Positions 1 through 9,096 of a stretch of 37,536 bases of DNA are shown here, in pieces. The number at the start of each line of letters is the position of its first letter. The first letter of the stretch is position 1. The stretch comes from Nocardiopsis endophytica (GTDB taxonomy: Bacteria > Actinomycetota > Actinomycetes > Streptosporangiales > Streptosporangiaceae), in NCBI RefSeq assembly GCF_027706725.1, contig NZ_JAQFWQ010000071.1:1-37536 (forward strand), given 5' to 3'. The notes beneath the pieces are model-generated. The model saw nothing but the letters and a program-made list of their open reading frames with translations. It ran no database searches and was not told the DNA's origin. The position numbers and the translations under genes are program-made.

Positions 1-1
1 T

Positions 2-439
2 GACCATGCACACGCGCCGCACCCGACAGCGCTACCCGATGGGCCGCCGACCTTCGTCGTCGCCGCCCTCCACCCCACACTCCCGTGGCCCGCCTCCCGG
101 CCGGGGCCCGTAAGCGGGGTACCTGCTCAGCCGCCCGCCGACCCGGACCGCGAGAGGCCCGCTGCCCGGCAGGCGGGGCCGGGGAACCGCCCCGCTTGTT
201 TCGTCGCCGCCAATCACGCCGACCACGCACACGCCGGGTAGCCGACGGCGCTGCCGTATGGGTCGCGGACCTTCGTCGTCGCCGCCATCTCGCTCACACT
301 CCGGAGGCCCGCCGCCCGGGCGGGGACCTGAAGCGGGGTACCTGCTCAGCCGCTCACCGACCCGGACCGCAACGGGACCGGCGGCCTGCACCACCGCAGG
401 CCCGGGGGCGGGCCCGCCGAGCAAGAATGACCACCCACC
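2..439. repeat. 219-bp imperfect tandem repeat (two units)
   Basis: This gene-free stretch (1-494) is built from two units, about 2-220 and 221-439, that align at a constant offset of 219 bases. Shared blocks include accttcgtcgtcgccgcc (50 and 269), aagcggggtacctgctcagc (112 and 331) and acccggaccg (141 and 360). The first two thirds of each unit match well; the last third is diverged. Read on the minus strand (32-478) the repeat gives an open frame with a Gly/Pro/Arg-rich repeated peptide, but I see no credible start signal or known domain, so I treat the region as noncoding repeat. A related sequence lies in the opposite orientation at 37345-37465. Confidence 0.75.
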
Positions 440-494
440 CACGGACGGCGGGGATGGAACCGGAACCACACCGCCCAAAAGCAGCGCCCTCCCC

Positions 495-1067
495 CTACAT
501 CTCCTCGATCAGGGACAGCAGGGCCCCTGCCAGGTCGGCCGGGGTCACTGTTCCGCTGGCGTCCTTTACCGGCCAGCCTCTGAGGGCGGCCTTGCGGGCG
601 CAGGGGGCGTGGCGGGTGTCCGTGTACAGGTACCCGCAGGGCGCGTCGGGCCAGTCCTGGGTCGGGGGGAGGGGCTCGGTGTCGTAGCCGGAGGGGGCCT
701 GCGCCGGCTCGTCGTGGTCCGACGCGAGGTCCGGGTTCTGGGCCCGCCGCAGGTCGGCGCGGCTGGGGGTGCCCGGCTGGGGCATGAGGCCGTCGGCGAT
801 CACGTACCCGGACGGCGGGCGGCGTGCCGCGCGCTGGGCGGCGCCGACGGCCGCGGCCAGGGGCGCCGCCTCGCCGACCGCGATGATCAGTGGCGCGGGC
901 GGCGCCTGCGCGGCGGCGGCCAGGGAGGCGGCCGCGACGTAGGACGCCGCGTACGGCGGCCCCGCGGCGGGGTCGGGGGCGGCGCCGACGGGCGACAGGC
1001 CGCGTTCCTCCAGCGCTTCGGCGAGGCCGGGCCAGGCGCTCAGCAGAAGCGGGCGGCCGGGCCTCAA
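495..1067 (-). CDS. degenerate alpha/beta-hydrolase-like protein
   Basis: A 190-residue protein that probably starts at the TTG overlapping the cutA stop codon (TTGA, 1067-1064), which implies translational coupling. It reads as a small alpha/beta-hydrolase-fold protein of a type common in actinomycetes: a central PLIIAVGEAAPLAAAVG segment stands where the nucleophile elbow (GHSxG) would be, followed by GYVIADGLMPQPG, and near the end DWPDAPCGYLYTD and a GWPV segment. The normal Ser of the elbow is replaced by Glu-Ala and the catalytic His region is short, so it may lack hydrolase activity. An open frame continues upstream, but it runs antisense-like through cutA and has a different composition. 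The family assignment is by motif resemblance only. Confidence 0.7.
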   Translation of the reverse strand: MRPGRPLLLSAWPGLAEALEERGLSPVGAAPDPAAGPPYAASYVAAASLAAAAQAPPAPLIIAVGEAAPLAAAVGAAQRAARRPPSGYVIADGLMPQPGTPSRADLRRAQNPDLASDHDEPAQAPSGYDTEPLPPTQDWPDAPCGYLYTDTRHAPCARKAALRGWPVKDASGTVTPADLAGALLSLIEEM

Positions 1068-1399
1068 CGGACGGGGCGGGTCTCGTCGGTGACCCACTCC
1101 AGGTAGTCGGCGGAGCCGCCCTGCACCGGGACGGCCACGATCTCGGGGACGTCGTAGGGGTGAACCTCGTTGAGGTGCGCGGTCAGGGCGTCGAGGCGGT
1201 CGGCGGCGGTCTTCATGACCACGGCCCACTCCTCCTCGGCCTGGACCGCGTCCTCCCACCGGAAGAAGCTGGTGATCGGCCCGGACACCTGGGCGCAGGC
1301 GGCCAGCCGGTGCTCGACCACCGAGCGGGCCAGCTCCTCGGCCCCCTTCCGGTCGGCCGCGGTGGTCTCCACACGCACGTGCCCGGCGTCCCGATCCAT
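1064..1399 (-). CDS. cutA: CutA1-type divalent cation tolerance protein
   Basis: A 111-residue protein of the CutA1 family: small trimeric cytosolic ferredoxin-like-fold proteins first linked to copper tolerance, whose true role is unclear. Family features are the AEELARSVVEHRLAACAQV stretch, the aromatic SFFRWED segment, and the HPYDVPEIVAVPV strand that carries the conserved HPYExPE-type motif. The length is typical. A GGAGGAAG Shine-Dalgarno lies just before the ATG. It is divergent from pyrE with 51 bases between the starts, and its stop overlaps the start of the downstream hydrolase-like gene, so the two form one minus-strand operon. Confidence 0.9.
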   Translation of the reverse strand: MDRDAGHVRVETTAADRKGAEELARSVVEHRLAACAQVSGPITSFFRWEDAVQAEEEWAVVMKTAADRLDALTAHLNEVHPYDVPEIVAVPVQGGSADYLEWVTDETRPVR

Positions 1400-1436
1400 G
1401 CTTCCTCCGCTGCTCAGGGTGGTGATCCGGCCGGTC

Positions 1437-1442
1437 TAGGCT
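1437..1442 (+). promoter_or_regulatory. candidate -10 element of pyrE (possibly leaderless)
   Basis: TAGGCT ends 8 bases before the pyrE ATG, and there is no Shine-Dalgarno at usable spacing. Transcription could therefore start at or within a base or two of the start codon, as is common in actinomycetes. No clear -35 is visible. Confidence 0.4.
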
Positions 1443-1450
1443 CATGAGGC

Positions 1451-1984
1451 ATGAGCGACCGCGAAGAACTGCTGCGACAGGTCAACGATAAGGCCGTGGT
1501 GCACGGCCGCGTCACCCTCTCCTCGGGCAAGGAGGCCGACTACTACGTCGACCTGCGCCGGGTGACCCTGGACGGGCGGAGCGCCCCGCTGGTCGGGCGG
1601 GCCATGCTGGAGGCCACCGCCGACCTGGACTACGAGGCCGTGGGCGGGCTGACCCTGGGGGCCGACCCGGTCGGCACGGCGATGCTGCACGCGGCGGCGG
1701 CGCAGGGGCGCACCCTGGACGCGTTCGTGGTGCGCAAGGCCGGGAAGGCGCACGGGCTGCAGCGCCGGATCGAGGGGCCGGACGTGGCCGGGCGGCGGGT
1801 GCTCGCGGTCGAGGACACCTCCACCACCGGCGGGTCGGTGCTGACCGCGGTGGAGGCGCTGCGCGAGGCCGGCGCCGAGGTGGTCGGCGTGGCCGTGATC
1901 GTGGACCGCGGCGCCCGGGAGAAGGTCGTCGGCGAGGGCCTGGAGTACCGGGCCGTGTTCGAGCTGTCCGACCTGGACGTGTGA
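1451..1984 (+). CDS. pyrE: orotate phosphoribosyltransferase
   Basis: A 177-residue enzyme that converts orotate plus PRPP to OMP, step five of de novo pyrimidine synthesis, in the cytosol. The PRPP-binding signature is clear at residues 118-130 (LAVEDTSTTGGSV), and the mobile catalytic loop with K99 and H101 (RKAGKAHG) is intact. The N-terminal LLRQVNDKAVVHGRVTLSSGK segment and YYVDLRR are typical of bacterial PyrE. Length matches the compact actinobacterial form. It stands alone here rather than in a pyr operon, divergent from cutA and followed by a strong palindromic terminator. Confidence 0.95.
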   Translation: MSDREELLRQVNDKAVVHGRVTLSSGKEADYYVDLRRVTLDGRSAPLVGRAMLEATADLDYEAVGGLTLGADPVGTAMLHAAAAQGRTLDAFVVRKAGKAHGLQRRIEGPDVAGRRVLAVEDTSTTGGSVLTAVEALREAGAEVVGVAVIVDRGAREKVVGEGLEYRAVFELSDLDV

Positions 1985-1990
1985 GCGCGC

Positions 1991-2026
1991 GCCGCGGTCG
2001 CGGGGCGCGCGCCCCGCGACCGCGGC
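1991..2026. terminator. bidirectional terminator, 36-bp perfect palindrome
   Basis: Arms GCCGCGGTCGCGGGGC (1991-2006) and GCCCCGCGACCGCGGC (2011-2026) flank a GCGC centre that is itself self-complementary, so the whole 36 bases are one perfect palindrome. It sits between convergent pyrE and the minus-strand gene ending at 2044 and would serve both. There is no U-tract, as is usual for GC-rich actinomycetes. Confidence 0.75.
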
Positions 2027-2043
2027 CGGACTCCGCTCCCCGG

Positions 2044-2430
2044 TCAGGTGATCGGGTGCCACTCGGAGTGGTTGTCGCCCGCGATGGACATGCGGAAGTG
2101 GTACGAGCGCGGCACCTCGTGCAGCCACCCCTCCTCGACGCTGCACCCGCGCGGGTCCCAGAACTCCTTGACCTCGCCGTCCCCGTCCACGTCGCCGTGC
2201 GGGCTGTAGTCGTCGCACCGCTTGTCGTTGACGTAGAGGTGCTCCTTGTCGCGCGCCTCGACGTAGCCGACGAGCTCCCCGTCGTCGTAGGCCTCGATGC
2301 GGTTCTCCAGGTAGACGTACTCGACCTCGTGCGGGTCGTCGTCGGCCGCCGAGGCGGGCAGGGGAAGCAGCATCACACCGGCGAGCCCGCCGATCAGCGC
2401 CGCGGCGCCGGCGTTGCGTGCAATGGACAT
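2044..2430 (-). CDS. small secreted protein of unknown function
   Basis: A 128-residue protein with a clear Sec signal peptide: MSIARNAGAA, a hydrophobic core ALIGGLAGVMLLPLP, and a probable cleavage after ASA (about residue 24) before ADDDPHEV. The mature part is acidic, with about 100 residues, two cysteines (in KRCDDYS and RGCSVEE) that could form a disulphide, and no domain I recognise. The ATG at 2430 was chosen over an in-frame one 60 bases upstream because GGAGAC precedes it at good spacing and the signal peptide begins there. DGDVDGDGEVKEFWD looks somewhat EF-hand-like, but the loop is too irregular to call calcium binding. Confidence 0.8.
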   Translation of the reverse strand: MSIARNAGAAALIGGLAGVMLLPLPASAADDDPHEVEYVYLENRIEAYDDGELVGYVEARDKEHLYVNDKRCDDYSPHGDVDGDGEVKEFWDPRGCSVEEGWLHEVPRSYHFRMSIAGDNHSEWHPIT

Positions 2431-2630
2431 GGGTGTCTCCTTGCGAGGTTCGTCGACCGTGGTGCGGGGACGCGCCCGCCCACCGGACAATCACCCAGAG
2501 TAAGGAGATAACTACCGAAAGCAATGACCGCCATCGGGGTGCCGCCGCCTGCCCGCCTCAGAAAAATCCCAGGTCACAGAGGGTTTCAGGGGGTCGCGGA
2601 GGGGAAACGGCAGGGGGCCGGGCGCCGGAG

Positions 2631-3053
2631 TCAGGCCGCCTCGGCCACGAAGGAGTAGTCCTCCCCGGCGTCGGAGAGGTCCATCAGCTCGCCGTTGACG
2701 TACACCTCCACGGCCTCCGGGTCGCCCAGGGTCACGTCCAGCTCCTCGTGGTCGTAGCTGAGGAACTGCCCCTGGGTCATGGTGGCGTCGGTCAGCACCT
2801 CGCCGCCGGGAACGCGCACGAGGACGTCGCTGGCCTCGCCCACGACCTTGATGTACAGCACGCTGTCGTCGGCCTCGCCCGCCTCCTCGGCGGCGGCCGG
2901 AGGGGTGGCCGTGGAGGGCGCGGACGCCTGCCCCGGCAGCGAGTTGTACAGGAAGAACACCCCGAGGCCCACGAGCACGACGAAGACGGCGATCGCGGCG
3001 GCGATGCCCAGCACCTGCCCGATGCCCCGAGGGTCGTTGCGATGTCGTCCCAC
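2631..3053 (-). CDS. single-pass membrane protein, unknown function
   Basis: About 140 residues from the GTG at 3053, or 151 from an ATG at 3086. After a short basic N-terminus (GRHRNDPRGIGQ) comes one transmembrane helix (VLGIAAAIAVFVVLVGLGVFFLY), then an Ala/Thr/Pro/Glu-rich linker and an acidic extracellular beta-rich domain (about residues 65-140) with VLYIKVVGEASDVLVRVPGGEVL and a second similar half, ELDVTLGDPEAVEVYVNGELM. The layout resembles actinobacterial DUF4115/RodZ-like or Ig-like anchored domains, but I cannot assign a family. The GTG is preferred because TACATT (a -10 element) lies seven bases upstream, so the mRNA could be leaderless; neither start has a Shine-Dalgarno. The gene is divergent from fbaA. 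Confidence 0.75.
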   Translation of the reverse strand: MGRHRNDPRGIGQVLGIAAAIAVFVVLVGLGVFFLYNSLPGQASAPSTATPPAAAEEAGEADDSVLYIKVVGEASDVLVRVPGGEVLTDATMTQGQFLSYDHEELDVTLGDPEAVEVYVNGELMDLSDAGEDYSFVAEAA

Positions 3054-3235
3054 GGGTGTGAATGTAGCGTGAATCACGCGGGGCATTCGAGACCCGGGGG
3101 GACGCAGCGGCGAATATCGCCGGAATTCCTACGTACCGCCACCGCATCCCTACACAGGGTCTCGAATTCCCCCCTTCTGGCCGCTTCCGGCCCCGACCCG
3201 GACACCAGGTCGGTCAACCCCTCATTTCGTACATT

Positions 3236-3247
3236 TGGTCTAGACCT
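3236..3247. promoter_or_regulatory. DasR-like dre operator core upstream of fbaA
   Basis: GGTCTAGACC (3237-3246) is a perfect 10-bp palindrome, preceded by T and flanked by T-rich sequence. It equals the core of the dre element bound by the GntR/HutC-family regulator DasR (consensus ACTGGTCTAGACCACT). The outer bases match only partly. It sits about 100 bases before the fbaA ATG, just upstream of a possible -10 element GATACT (3271-3276), a position from which repression would be plausible. Confidence 0.5.
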
Positions 3248-3348
3248 TTCCGCGGGCTTTCCACGTTCGCGATACTGGGGCGCGGGTCCCCCGTGCGAGT
3301 AGGGGGCGCCGCGACCGGATCACTCCAGGCCAACCAGGGAGTCACACC

Positions 3349-4371
<1,023 letters not shown>

Positions 4372-4384
4372 TCTGCCCGTGGGA

Positions 4385-4404
4385 GCGCGCCCCTCGGGGT
4401 GCGC
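4385..4404 (+). terminator. probable terminator of fbaA
   Basis: GCGCGCCCC pairs with GGGGTGCGC (one G-U wobble) around a tight loop, 13 bases after the fbaA stop. There is no U-tract. It is the only strong hairpin before the next gene. Confidence 0.45.
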
Positions 4405-4517
4405 CCCTGGGCCGGCCCCCGGTTCCCAGCGGATTCGGGGGCCGCAGCGCGCCCGGCCGCCTGACATCCATGGGCGGACGCGTCGGCCGGGCGCGCGCCC
4501 CCTGGCAGGATGGGGCC

Positions 4518-4931
4518 ATGGACCTGCATGCGAATCTCCTCGGGGAGCCGCCGGCCACCCGCCTCCCCGACCAGCCCGAGGCGCGCGAGGCGCTGGCCTC
4601 CGGCACCGACCCCTCCGAGGTCGCCGCGCGCAACCCGTCGTACTCGGCCGCCTGGGCCGCGCTCGCCGAGCGCGCGCTGGAGGCCGGGGACCCGGTGACC
4701 GCCTACGCCTACGCCCGCACCGGCTACCACCGCGGCCTGGACCAGCTCCGCCGCGCCGGCTGGAAGGGGCACGGCCCGGTCCCCTGGGACCACGAGCCCA
4801 ACCGCGGCTTCCTGCGCGCGCTGAACGCGCTCGCCCACGCCGCCGGGGAGATCGGGGAGGCCGAGGAGGAGGAGCGCTGCTCCACGTTCCTGCGGGACAG
4901 CAGCGCCGAGGCCGCCGAGGCGCTGTCCTGA
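4518..4931 (+). CDS. DUF3151 family protein
   Basis: A 137-residue soluble protein that reads as the actinobacterial DUF3151 family: N-terminal LLGEPPATRLP, then RNPSYSAAWAALAERAL, AYAYARTGYHRGLDQLRRAGWKG, and the characteristic PWDHEPNRGFLRAL segment. Largely helical with a TPR-like character. Function is unknown in the family. The ATG at 4518 is preferred because the conserved LLGEPP motif begins a few residues later; longer in-frame readings lack conservation. It lies between fbaA and the purine genes, a neighbourhood also seen in other actinomycetes. Confidence 0.88.
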   Translation: MDLHANLLGEPPATRLPDQPEAREALASGTDPSEVAARNPSYSAAWAALAERALEAGDPVTAYAYARTGYHRGLDQLRRAGWKGHGPVPWDHEPNRGFLRALNALAHAAGEIGEAEEEERCSTFLRDSSAEAAEALS

Positions 4932-5028
4932 GGCACCGCCCTGACGCGCCGTCCCGAGCGGTCACGGAGCGACCACCGTCCCCGCCCGCATCTCCCGCGC
5001 TGACCGGCACTGACCGGGCATTCCGTGC

Positions 5029-5057
5029 TTAACGTGCGCGGCCCGGTCGTGTACGCT
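5029..5057 (+). promoter_or_regulatory. purA promoter (TTAACG-17-TACGCT)
   Basis: A -35 TTAACG (5029-5034) and -10 TACGCT (5052-5057) are separated by 17 bases, predicting a start near 5064. Just upstream, TGACCGGCAC TGACCGGGCA (5001-5020) is a 10-bp direct repeat that could bind a regulator. Confidence 0.6.
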
Positions 5058-5062
5058 CTAGA

Positions 5063-5097
5063 CGCAAGGGCCCCTGTCGCTTTCTTGCGCCAGGGGC
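5063..5097 (+). promoter_or_regulatory. structured purA leader with interleaved hairpins
   Basis: The predicted transcript would begin at this element. CGCAAG (5063-5068) can pair with CTTGCG (5084-5089), and GCCCCTG (5070-5076) can pair with CAGGGGC (5091-5097). The pairings interleave, so they are either mutually exclusive alternative hairpins or, less likely, a pseudoknot. No known purine riboswitch motif is visible. Confidence 0.45.
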
Positions 5098-5145
5098 TTA
5101 CCCATGTCCGGGCAACGGTCCGAACGATTGAAGGGGTAGACCCGC

Positions 5146-6429
5146 ATGCCGGCGATCACGCTCGTTGGGGCCCAGTGGGGCGACGAGGGCAAGGGCAAGG
5201 CCACCGACCTGGTGGGCGACCGCGTCGACTACGTGGTCCGCTACCAGGGCGGCAACAACGCCGGGCACACGGTCGTCATCGGCGACCAGAAGTACGCCCT
5301 GCACCTGCTGCCCTCGGGCATCCTCTCGCCGGACGTCGTCCCGGTCATCGCCAACGGCGTCGTCATCGACCCGGGGGTGCTCTTCGAGGAGCTGGGCGGC
5401 CTGCACGAGCGCGGCGTGGACACCTCGCGCCTGCTGATCTCGGCCAACGCGCACCTGATCATGCCCTACCACCGGGAGCTCGACAAGGTCAGCGAGCGGT
5501 TCCTGGGCAAGGGCCGGATCGGCACCACCGGGCGCGGCATCGGCCCCACCTACGCCGACAAGATCTCCCGCCAGGGCGTGCGCGTGCAGGACATGTTCGA
5601 CGCCAAGATCCTGCGCAAGAAGGTCGAGCTGGCGCTCAACGACAAGAACCAGGTCCTCACCAAGGTCTACAACCGGCGCGGCATGGACCCCGAGCGCGTC
5701 ATCGACGAGTACCTGGGCTACGCCGAGCGGCTGCGCCCCTACGTCACCGACACCTCCCTGGTGCTGAACAAGGCGCTCGACGAGGGCAGGAACGTGTACC
5801 TGGAGGGCTCCCAGGGCACCCTGCTCGACATCGACCACGGCACCTACCCCTTCGTCACCTCCTCCTCGCCGACCTCCGGCGGGGCGTGCGCGGGGGCGGG
5901 CATCGGCCCCACCCGCATCACCAAGGTGGTGGGCATCCTGAAGGCCTACACCACCCGCGTGGGCTCGGGCCCCTTCCCCACCGAGCTGCACGACGAGTGG
6001 GGCGACTGGCTGCGCACCCAGGGCCACGAGTTCGGCGTGACCACCGGGCGCAACCGCCGCTGCGGCTGGTTCGACGCCCCCATCGCCCGCTACGCCACCC
6101 GGGTCAACGGCATCACCGACTTCTTCCTGACCAAGCTGGACGTGCTCACCGGCCTGGACCGCATCCCCGTGTGCGTGGGCTACGACGTCGACGGGGTCCG
6201 CCACGACGAGATCCCGATGACCCAGACCGACTTCCACCACGCGGTGCCGGTCTACGAGTACCTGGACGGGTGGAGCGAGGACATCACCGGGGCGCGCTCC
6301 TTCGGGGAACTTCCCAAGACCGCCCAGGACTACGTGCGTACCCTGGAGGAGATGTCCGGGGCCCCGATCTCGGCCATCGGCGTCGGTCCCGGGCGCGACC
6401 AGACGCTGGAGCTGCGCTCCCTGGTCTGA
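5146..6429 (+). CDS. purA: adenylosuccinate synthetase
   Basis: A 427-residue GTP-dependent enzyme joining IMP and aspartate to adenylosuccinate, the first committed step to AMP. The P-loop-like GDEGKGK (12-18) with catalytic D13, and H41 in GGNNAGHT, are intact. Other family blocks are [42 protein letters not shown] and the C-terminal [15 protein letters not shown]-base contact. Full length. It heads the block purA-purD-purB-purC with its own promoter and an 80-base structured leader. GGGGTAG gives a modest ribosome site. Confidence 0.97.
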   Translation: MPAITLVGAQWGDEGKGKATDLVGDRVDYVVRYQGGNNAGHTVVIGDQKYALHLLPSGILSPDVVPVIANGVVIDPGVLFEELGGLHERGVDTSRLLISANAHLIMPYHRELDKVSERFLGKGRIGTTGRGIGPTYADKISRQGVRVQDMFDAKILRKKVELALNDKNQVLTKVYNRRGMDPERVIDEYLGYAERLRPYVTDTSLVLNKALDEGRNVYLEGSQGTLLDIDHGTYPFVTSSSPTSGGACAGAGIGPTRITKVVGILKAYTTRVGSGPFPTELHDEWGDWLRTQGHEFGVTTGRNRRCGWFDAPIARYATRVNGITDFFLTKLDVLTGLDRIPVCVGYDVDGVRHDEIPMTQTDFHHAVPVYEYLDGWSEDITGARSFGELPKTAQDYVRTLEEMSGAPISAIGVGPGRDQTLELRSLV

Positions 6430-6481
6430 CCCGCCCCGCACGCGTCCCCTCGATCCCCACGACACACAAAGGGTCCGTTAC

Positions 6482-7741
6482 GTGAAAGCCCTGGTACTCG
6501 GCGGCGGAGGCCGCGAGCACGCCCTCGTCCGAGCCCTCTCCCTCGACCCGGGTGTCACCGAGCTGCACTGCGCTCCCGGCAACCCGGGCATCTCGGCCTT
6601 GGCCGACAACCACGTGATCAACCCGGTGGACGGCCTGGCCGTGACCGAGCTGGCCGCCCGCATCCGCGCCGAGCTGGTGGTCATCGGACCGGAGGCGCCG
6701 CTGGTGGCCGGGGTGGCCGACGCCCTGCGCGACCGCGGCATCCCGGTCTTCGGTCCGGACCGCGAGGCCGCCCGGATCGAGGGGTCCAAGGCCTTCGCCA
6801 AGGAGGTCATGCAGGCCGCGGGGGTGCCCACCGCGCGGGCGCGGGTCTGCCGCACCCCGGCGCAGGCCGCCGAGGCCCTGGACGCCTTCGGCCCGCCGTA
6901 CGTGGTCAAGGACGACGGCCTTGCCGCGGGCAAGGGCGTGGTGGTCACCGAGGACCGCGCCGAGGCCGAGCGGCACGCCCGCGAGTGCGGGCGCGTCGTC
7001 GTCGAGGAGTACCTGGACGGCCCCGAGGTGTCGCTGTTCGTGCTCAGCGACGGGGTGCACGCCGTCCCGCTGCCCGCCGCCCAGGACTTCAAGCGCGCGC
7101 ACGAGGGCGGCACCGGCCCCAACACCGGCGGCATGGGCGCCTACGCCCCGCTGGGCTGGGCCCCCGCCGGGCTGACCGAGCAGGTCATGAACGAGGTGGT
7201 CGGCCCCACCATCCGGGAGATGGCCAAGCGCGGCCACCGGTACCAGGGGCTGCTCTATGTCGGCCTGGCGCTGACCTCCGAGGGCCCCAAGGTGGTGGAG
7301 TTCAACGCCCGCTTCGGCGACCCCGAGGCACAGGTCGTGCTGGACCGCCTGGCCACCCCCGTGGGGACGCTGCTGCAGGCGGCCGACACCGGCGGCCTGG
7401 GCGCCATCACCTCCCTGGAGTGGCGCAACGGGGCCGCGGTCACCGTGGTGGTGGCCTCCGAGGGCTACCCGGGCTCGCCCGCCAAGGGCGACACCGTCGG
7501 CGGCCTGGCCGAGGCGGACGCGGTGGACGGCGCCTACGTCCTGCACGCCGGGACGGCCTGGGGCCCCGACCGGACCATCGTGTCCAACGGCGGCCGGGTG
7601 CTGAACATCGTCGGCACCGGTGACACCCTCGCGGCCGCGCGCGGGCACGCCTACGAGGCGGTCTCCAAGATCGAGCTGCGCGGCTCCTTCCACCGCACCG
7701 ACATCGCCGAGGAGGCCGCCGCCCGGGCGGGCGGGGCCTGA
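6482..7741 (+). CDS. purD: phosphoribosylamine-glycine ligase (GAR synthetase)
   Basis: A 419-residue ATP-grasp ligase making glycinamide ribonucleotide from phosphoribosylamine, glycine and ATP. It starts at GTG with AAAGGGT upstream. Family blocks in order: N-terminal LVLGGGGREHALVRAL, VIGPEAPLVAGVADAL, FGPDREAARIEGSKAFAK, the ATP-grasp segment VVKDDGLAAGKGVVV, NTGGMGAYAP, and the metal-binding VEFNARFGDPEAQ, then the C-terminal GxGxTLAxAR region (VGTGDTLAAARGHAY). It is 52 bases after purA with no obvious terminator, so co-transcription is likely. Confidence 0.97.
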   Translation: MKALVLGGGGREHALVRALSLDPGVTELHCAPGNPGISALADNHVINPVDGLAVTELAARIRAELVVIGPEAPLVAGVADALRDRGIPVFGPDREAARIEGSKAFAKEVMQAAGVPTARARVCRTPAQAAEALDAFGPPYVVKDDGLAAGKGVVVTEDRAEAERHARECGRVVVEEYLDGPEVSLFVLSDGVHAVPLPAAQDFKRAHEGGTGPNTGGMGAYAPLGWAPAGLTEQVMNEVVGPTIREMAKRGHRYQGLLYVGLALTSEGPKVVEFNARFGDPEAQVVLDRLATPVGTLLQAADTGGLGAITSLEWRNGAAVTVVVASEGYPGSPAKGDTVGGLAEADAVDGAYVLHAGTAWGPDRTIVSNGGRVLNIVGTGDTLAAARGHAYEAVSKIELRGSFHRTDIAEEAAARAGGA

Positions 7742-7788
7742 GCAACCCTGGGCGCGCCCGAGGTCCCGGGGCCTGCGAAAATGTAGCC

Positions 7789-9096
7789 GTGATCGAGCGC
7801 TACACCCTTCCGGAAATCGGGCGCGTCTTCAGCGACGCCCACAAGTACGAGCTCTGGTGCCGGGTCGAGACCCTGGTGATGGAGGCCCACGCCGAGGCGG
7901 GCACCATCCCGGCCGATTCGGTCGAGCCGGTGCGCCAGGCGCCGCCCCCCACCCCGGAGCGGGTGGCCGAGATCGAGGCGGTGACGCAGCACGACGTCAT
8001 CGCCTTCCTCACCGCCTGGGCCGACAACACCGAGCCCCGCGAGGCCGCCAAGTGGGTCCACTTCGGCATGACCTCCTCCGACCTGCTCGACACCGCGCTG
8101 GCCGCCCAGCTCGTCGAGGCCACCGACATCCTGCTCGCCAAGGCCGACGCGCTGGTGGCGGCGCTGCGCGACCACGCCCTGGAGCACCGCGGCACGCTGC
8201 GCGTCGGCCGGACGCACGGCATCCACGGCGAGCCGGACGTGTGGGGGCACCGCGTCGCCGACTTCGCCTTCGGCATGGCGCGCTCCCGGGACCGCCTGCG
8301 CCGCGCGCGCGAGGCGGTCGGGGTGATGGCGATCTCGGGCCCGGTGGGCACCTACTCCAACATCGACCCCAAGGTCGAGGCCTACGTCGCCGGGAAGCTC
8401 GGCCTGCGCCCGGCCGACGTGTCCACCCAGGTGGTGCTGCGCGACGGCATCTCCGAGTGGGTGTCCTGCCTGGCGATCATGGCGACCGTGTGCGAGGCCG
8501 TCGCCCTGGAGGTGCGGCACGGCCAGCGCACGGAGGTGCGCGAGCTGTGGGAGCCCTTCGGCAAGGGCCAGAAGGGCTCCAGCGCCATGCCGCACAAGAA
8601 GAACCCGATCATGTCGGAGCGGATCTGCGGCATGGCGCGCAACGTGCGCGCGCAGATCGTCCCGGTCATGGAGGGCATCCCGCTCTGGCACGAGCGCGAC
8701 ATCTCGCACTCCTCCACCGAGCGGATCAGCCTGCCGGACGCCGCCATCGCCACCGACTACCTGCTCAACCTGACCACGAAGCTGGTCACGGGGCTGGTCG
8801 TGGACGCCGACCGGATGCTGGTCAACCTGGACGCCACGCACGGGCTGATCTACTCCTCCACGGTGGTCTCCGAGCTGATCGAGACCGGCCTGTCCCGCGA
8901 GGACGTCTACGCCGTCGTGCAGAGCGCCGCCATGCGCACCTGGGACACCGGCGCCCCGTTCCGGCAGACCCTGCGCGAGGAGGCCGACGCGCGCGGCATC
9001 GCGCTGGACGAGGCCCGGCTGGACGAGGTGTGCCGCCCCGAGCGCTTCACCGAGCGCCTGGCGGGCGTGTTCGAGCGGCTGGAGAAGCTGGCGTGA
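7789..9096 (+). CDS. purB: adenylosuccinate lyase
   Basis: A 435-residue fumarase/aspartase-superfamily enzyme that acts twice in purine synthesis: SAICAR to AICAR plus fumarate, and adenylosuccinate to AMP plus fumarate. TSSDLLDT (95-102), RTHGIHGEP with the catalytic His, and the flexible signature loop SSAMPHKKNP (about 264-273) are all present. The start is GTG; there is no clear Shine-Dalgarno. Its stop codon overlaps the purC start (GTGA). Confidence 0.97.
   Translation: MIERYTLPEIGRVFSDAHKYELWCRVETLVMEAHAEAGTIPADSVEPVRQAPPPTPERVAEIEAVTQHDVIAFLTAWADNTEPREAAKWVHFGMTSSDLLDTALAAQLVEATDILLAKADALVAALRDHALEHRGTLRVGRTHGIHGEPDVWGHRVADFAFGMARSRDRLRRAREAVGVMAISGPVGTYSNIDPKVEAYVAGKLGLRPADVSTQVVLRDGISEWVSCLAIMATVCEAVALEVRHGQRTEVRELWEPFGKGQKGSSAMPHKKNPIMSERICGMARNVRAQIVPVMEGIPLWHERDISHSSTERISLPDAAIATDYLLNLTTKLVTGLVVDADRMLVNLDATHGLIYSSTVVSELIETGLSREDVYAVVQSAAMRTWDTGAPFRQTLREEADARGIALDEARLDEVCRPERFTERLAGVFERLEKLA

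Noticed and set aside
495-1445. A 316-codon open frame on the minus strand running through cutA
   Set aside because: Only the part below 1067 has credible protein character; the upstream part is Arg/Gly-rich antisense-like sequence overlapping cutA in another frame.
5063-5097. H-type pseudoknot in the purA leader
   Set aside because: One-base connecting loops make this geometry doubtful; alternative hairpins are more likely.
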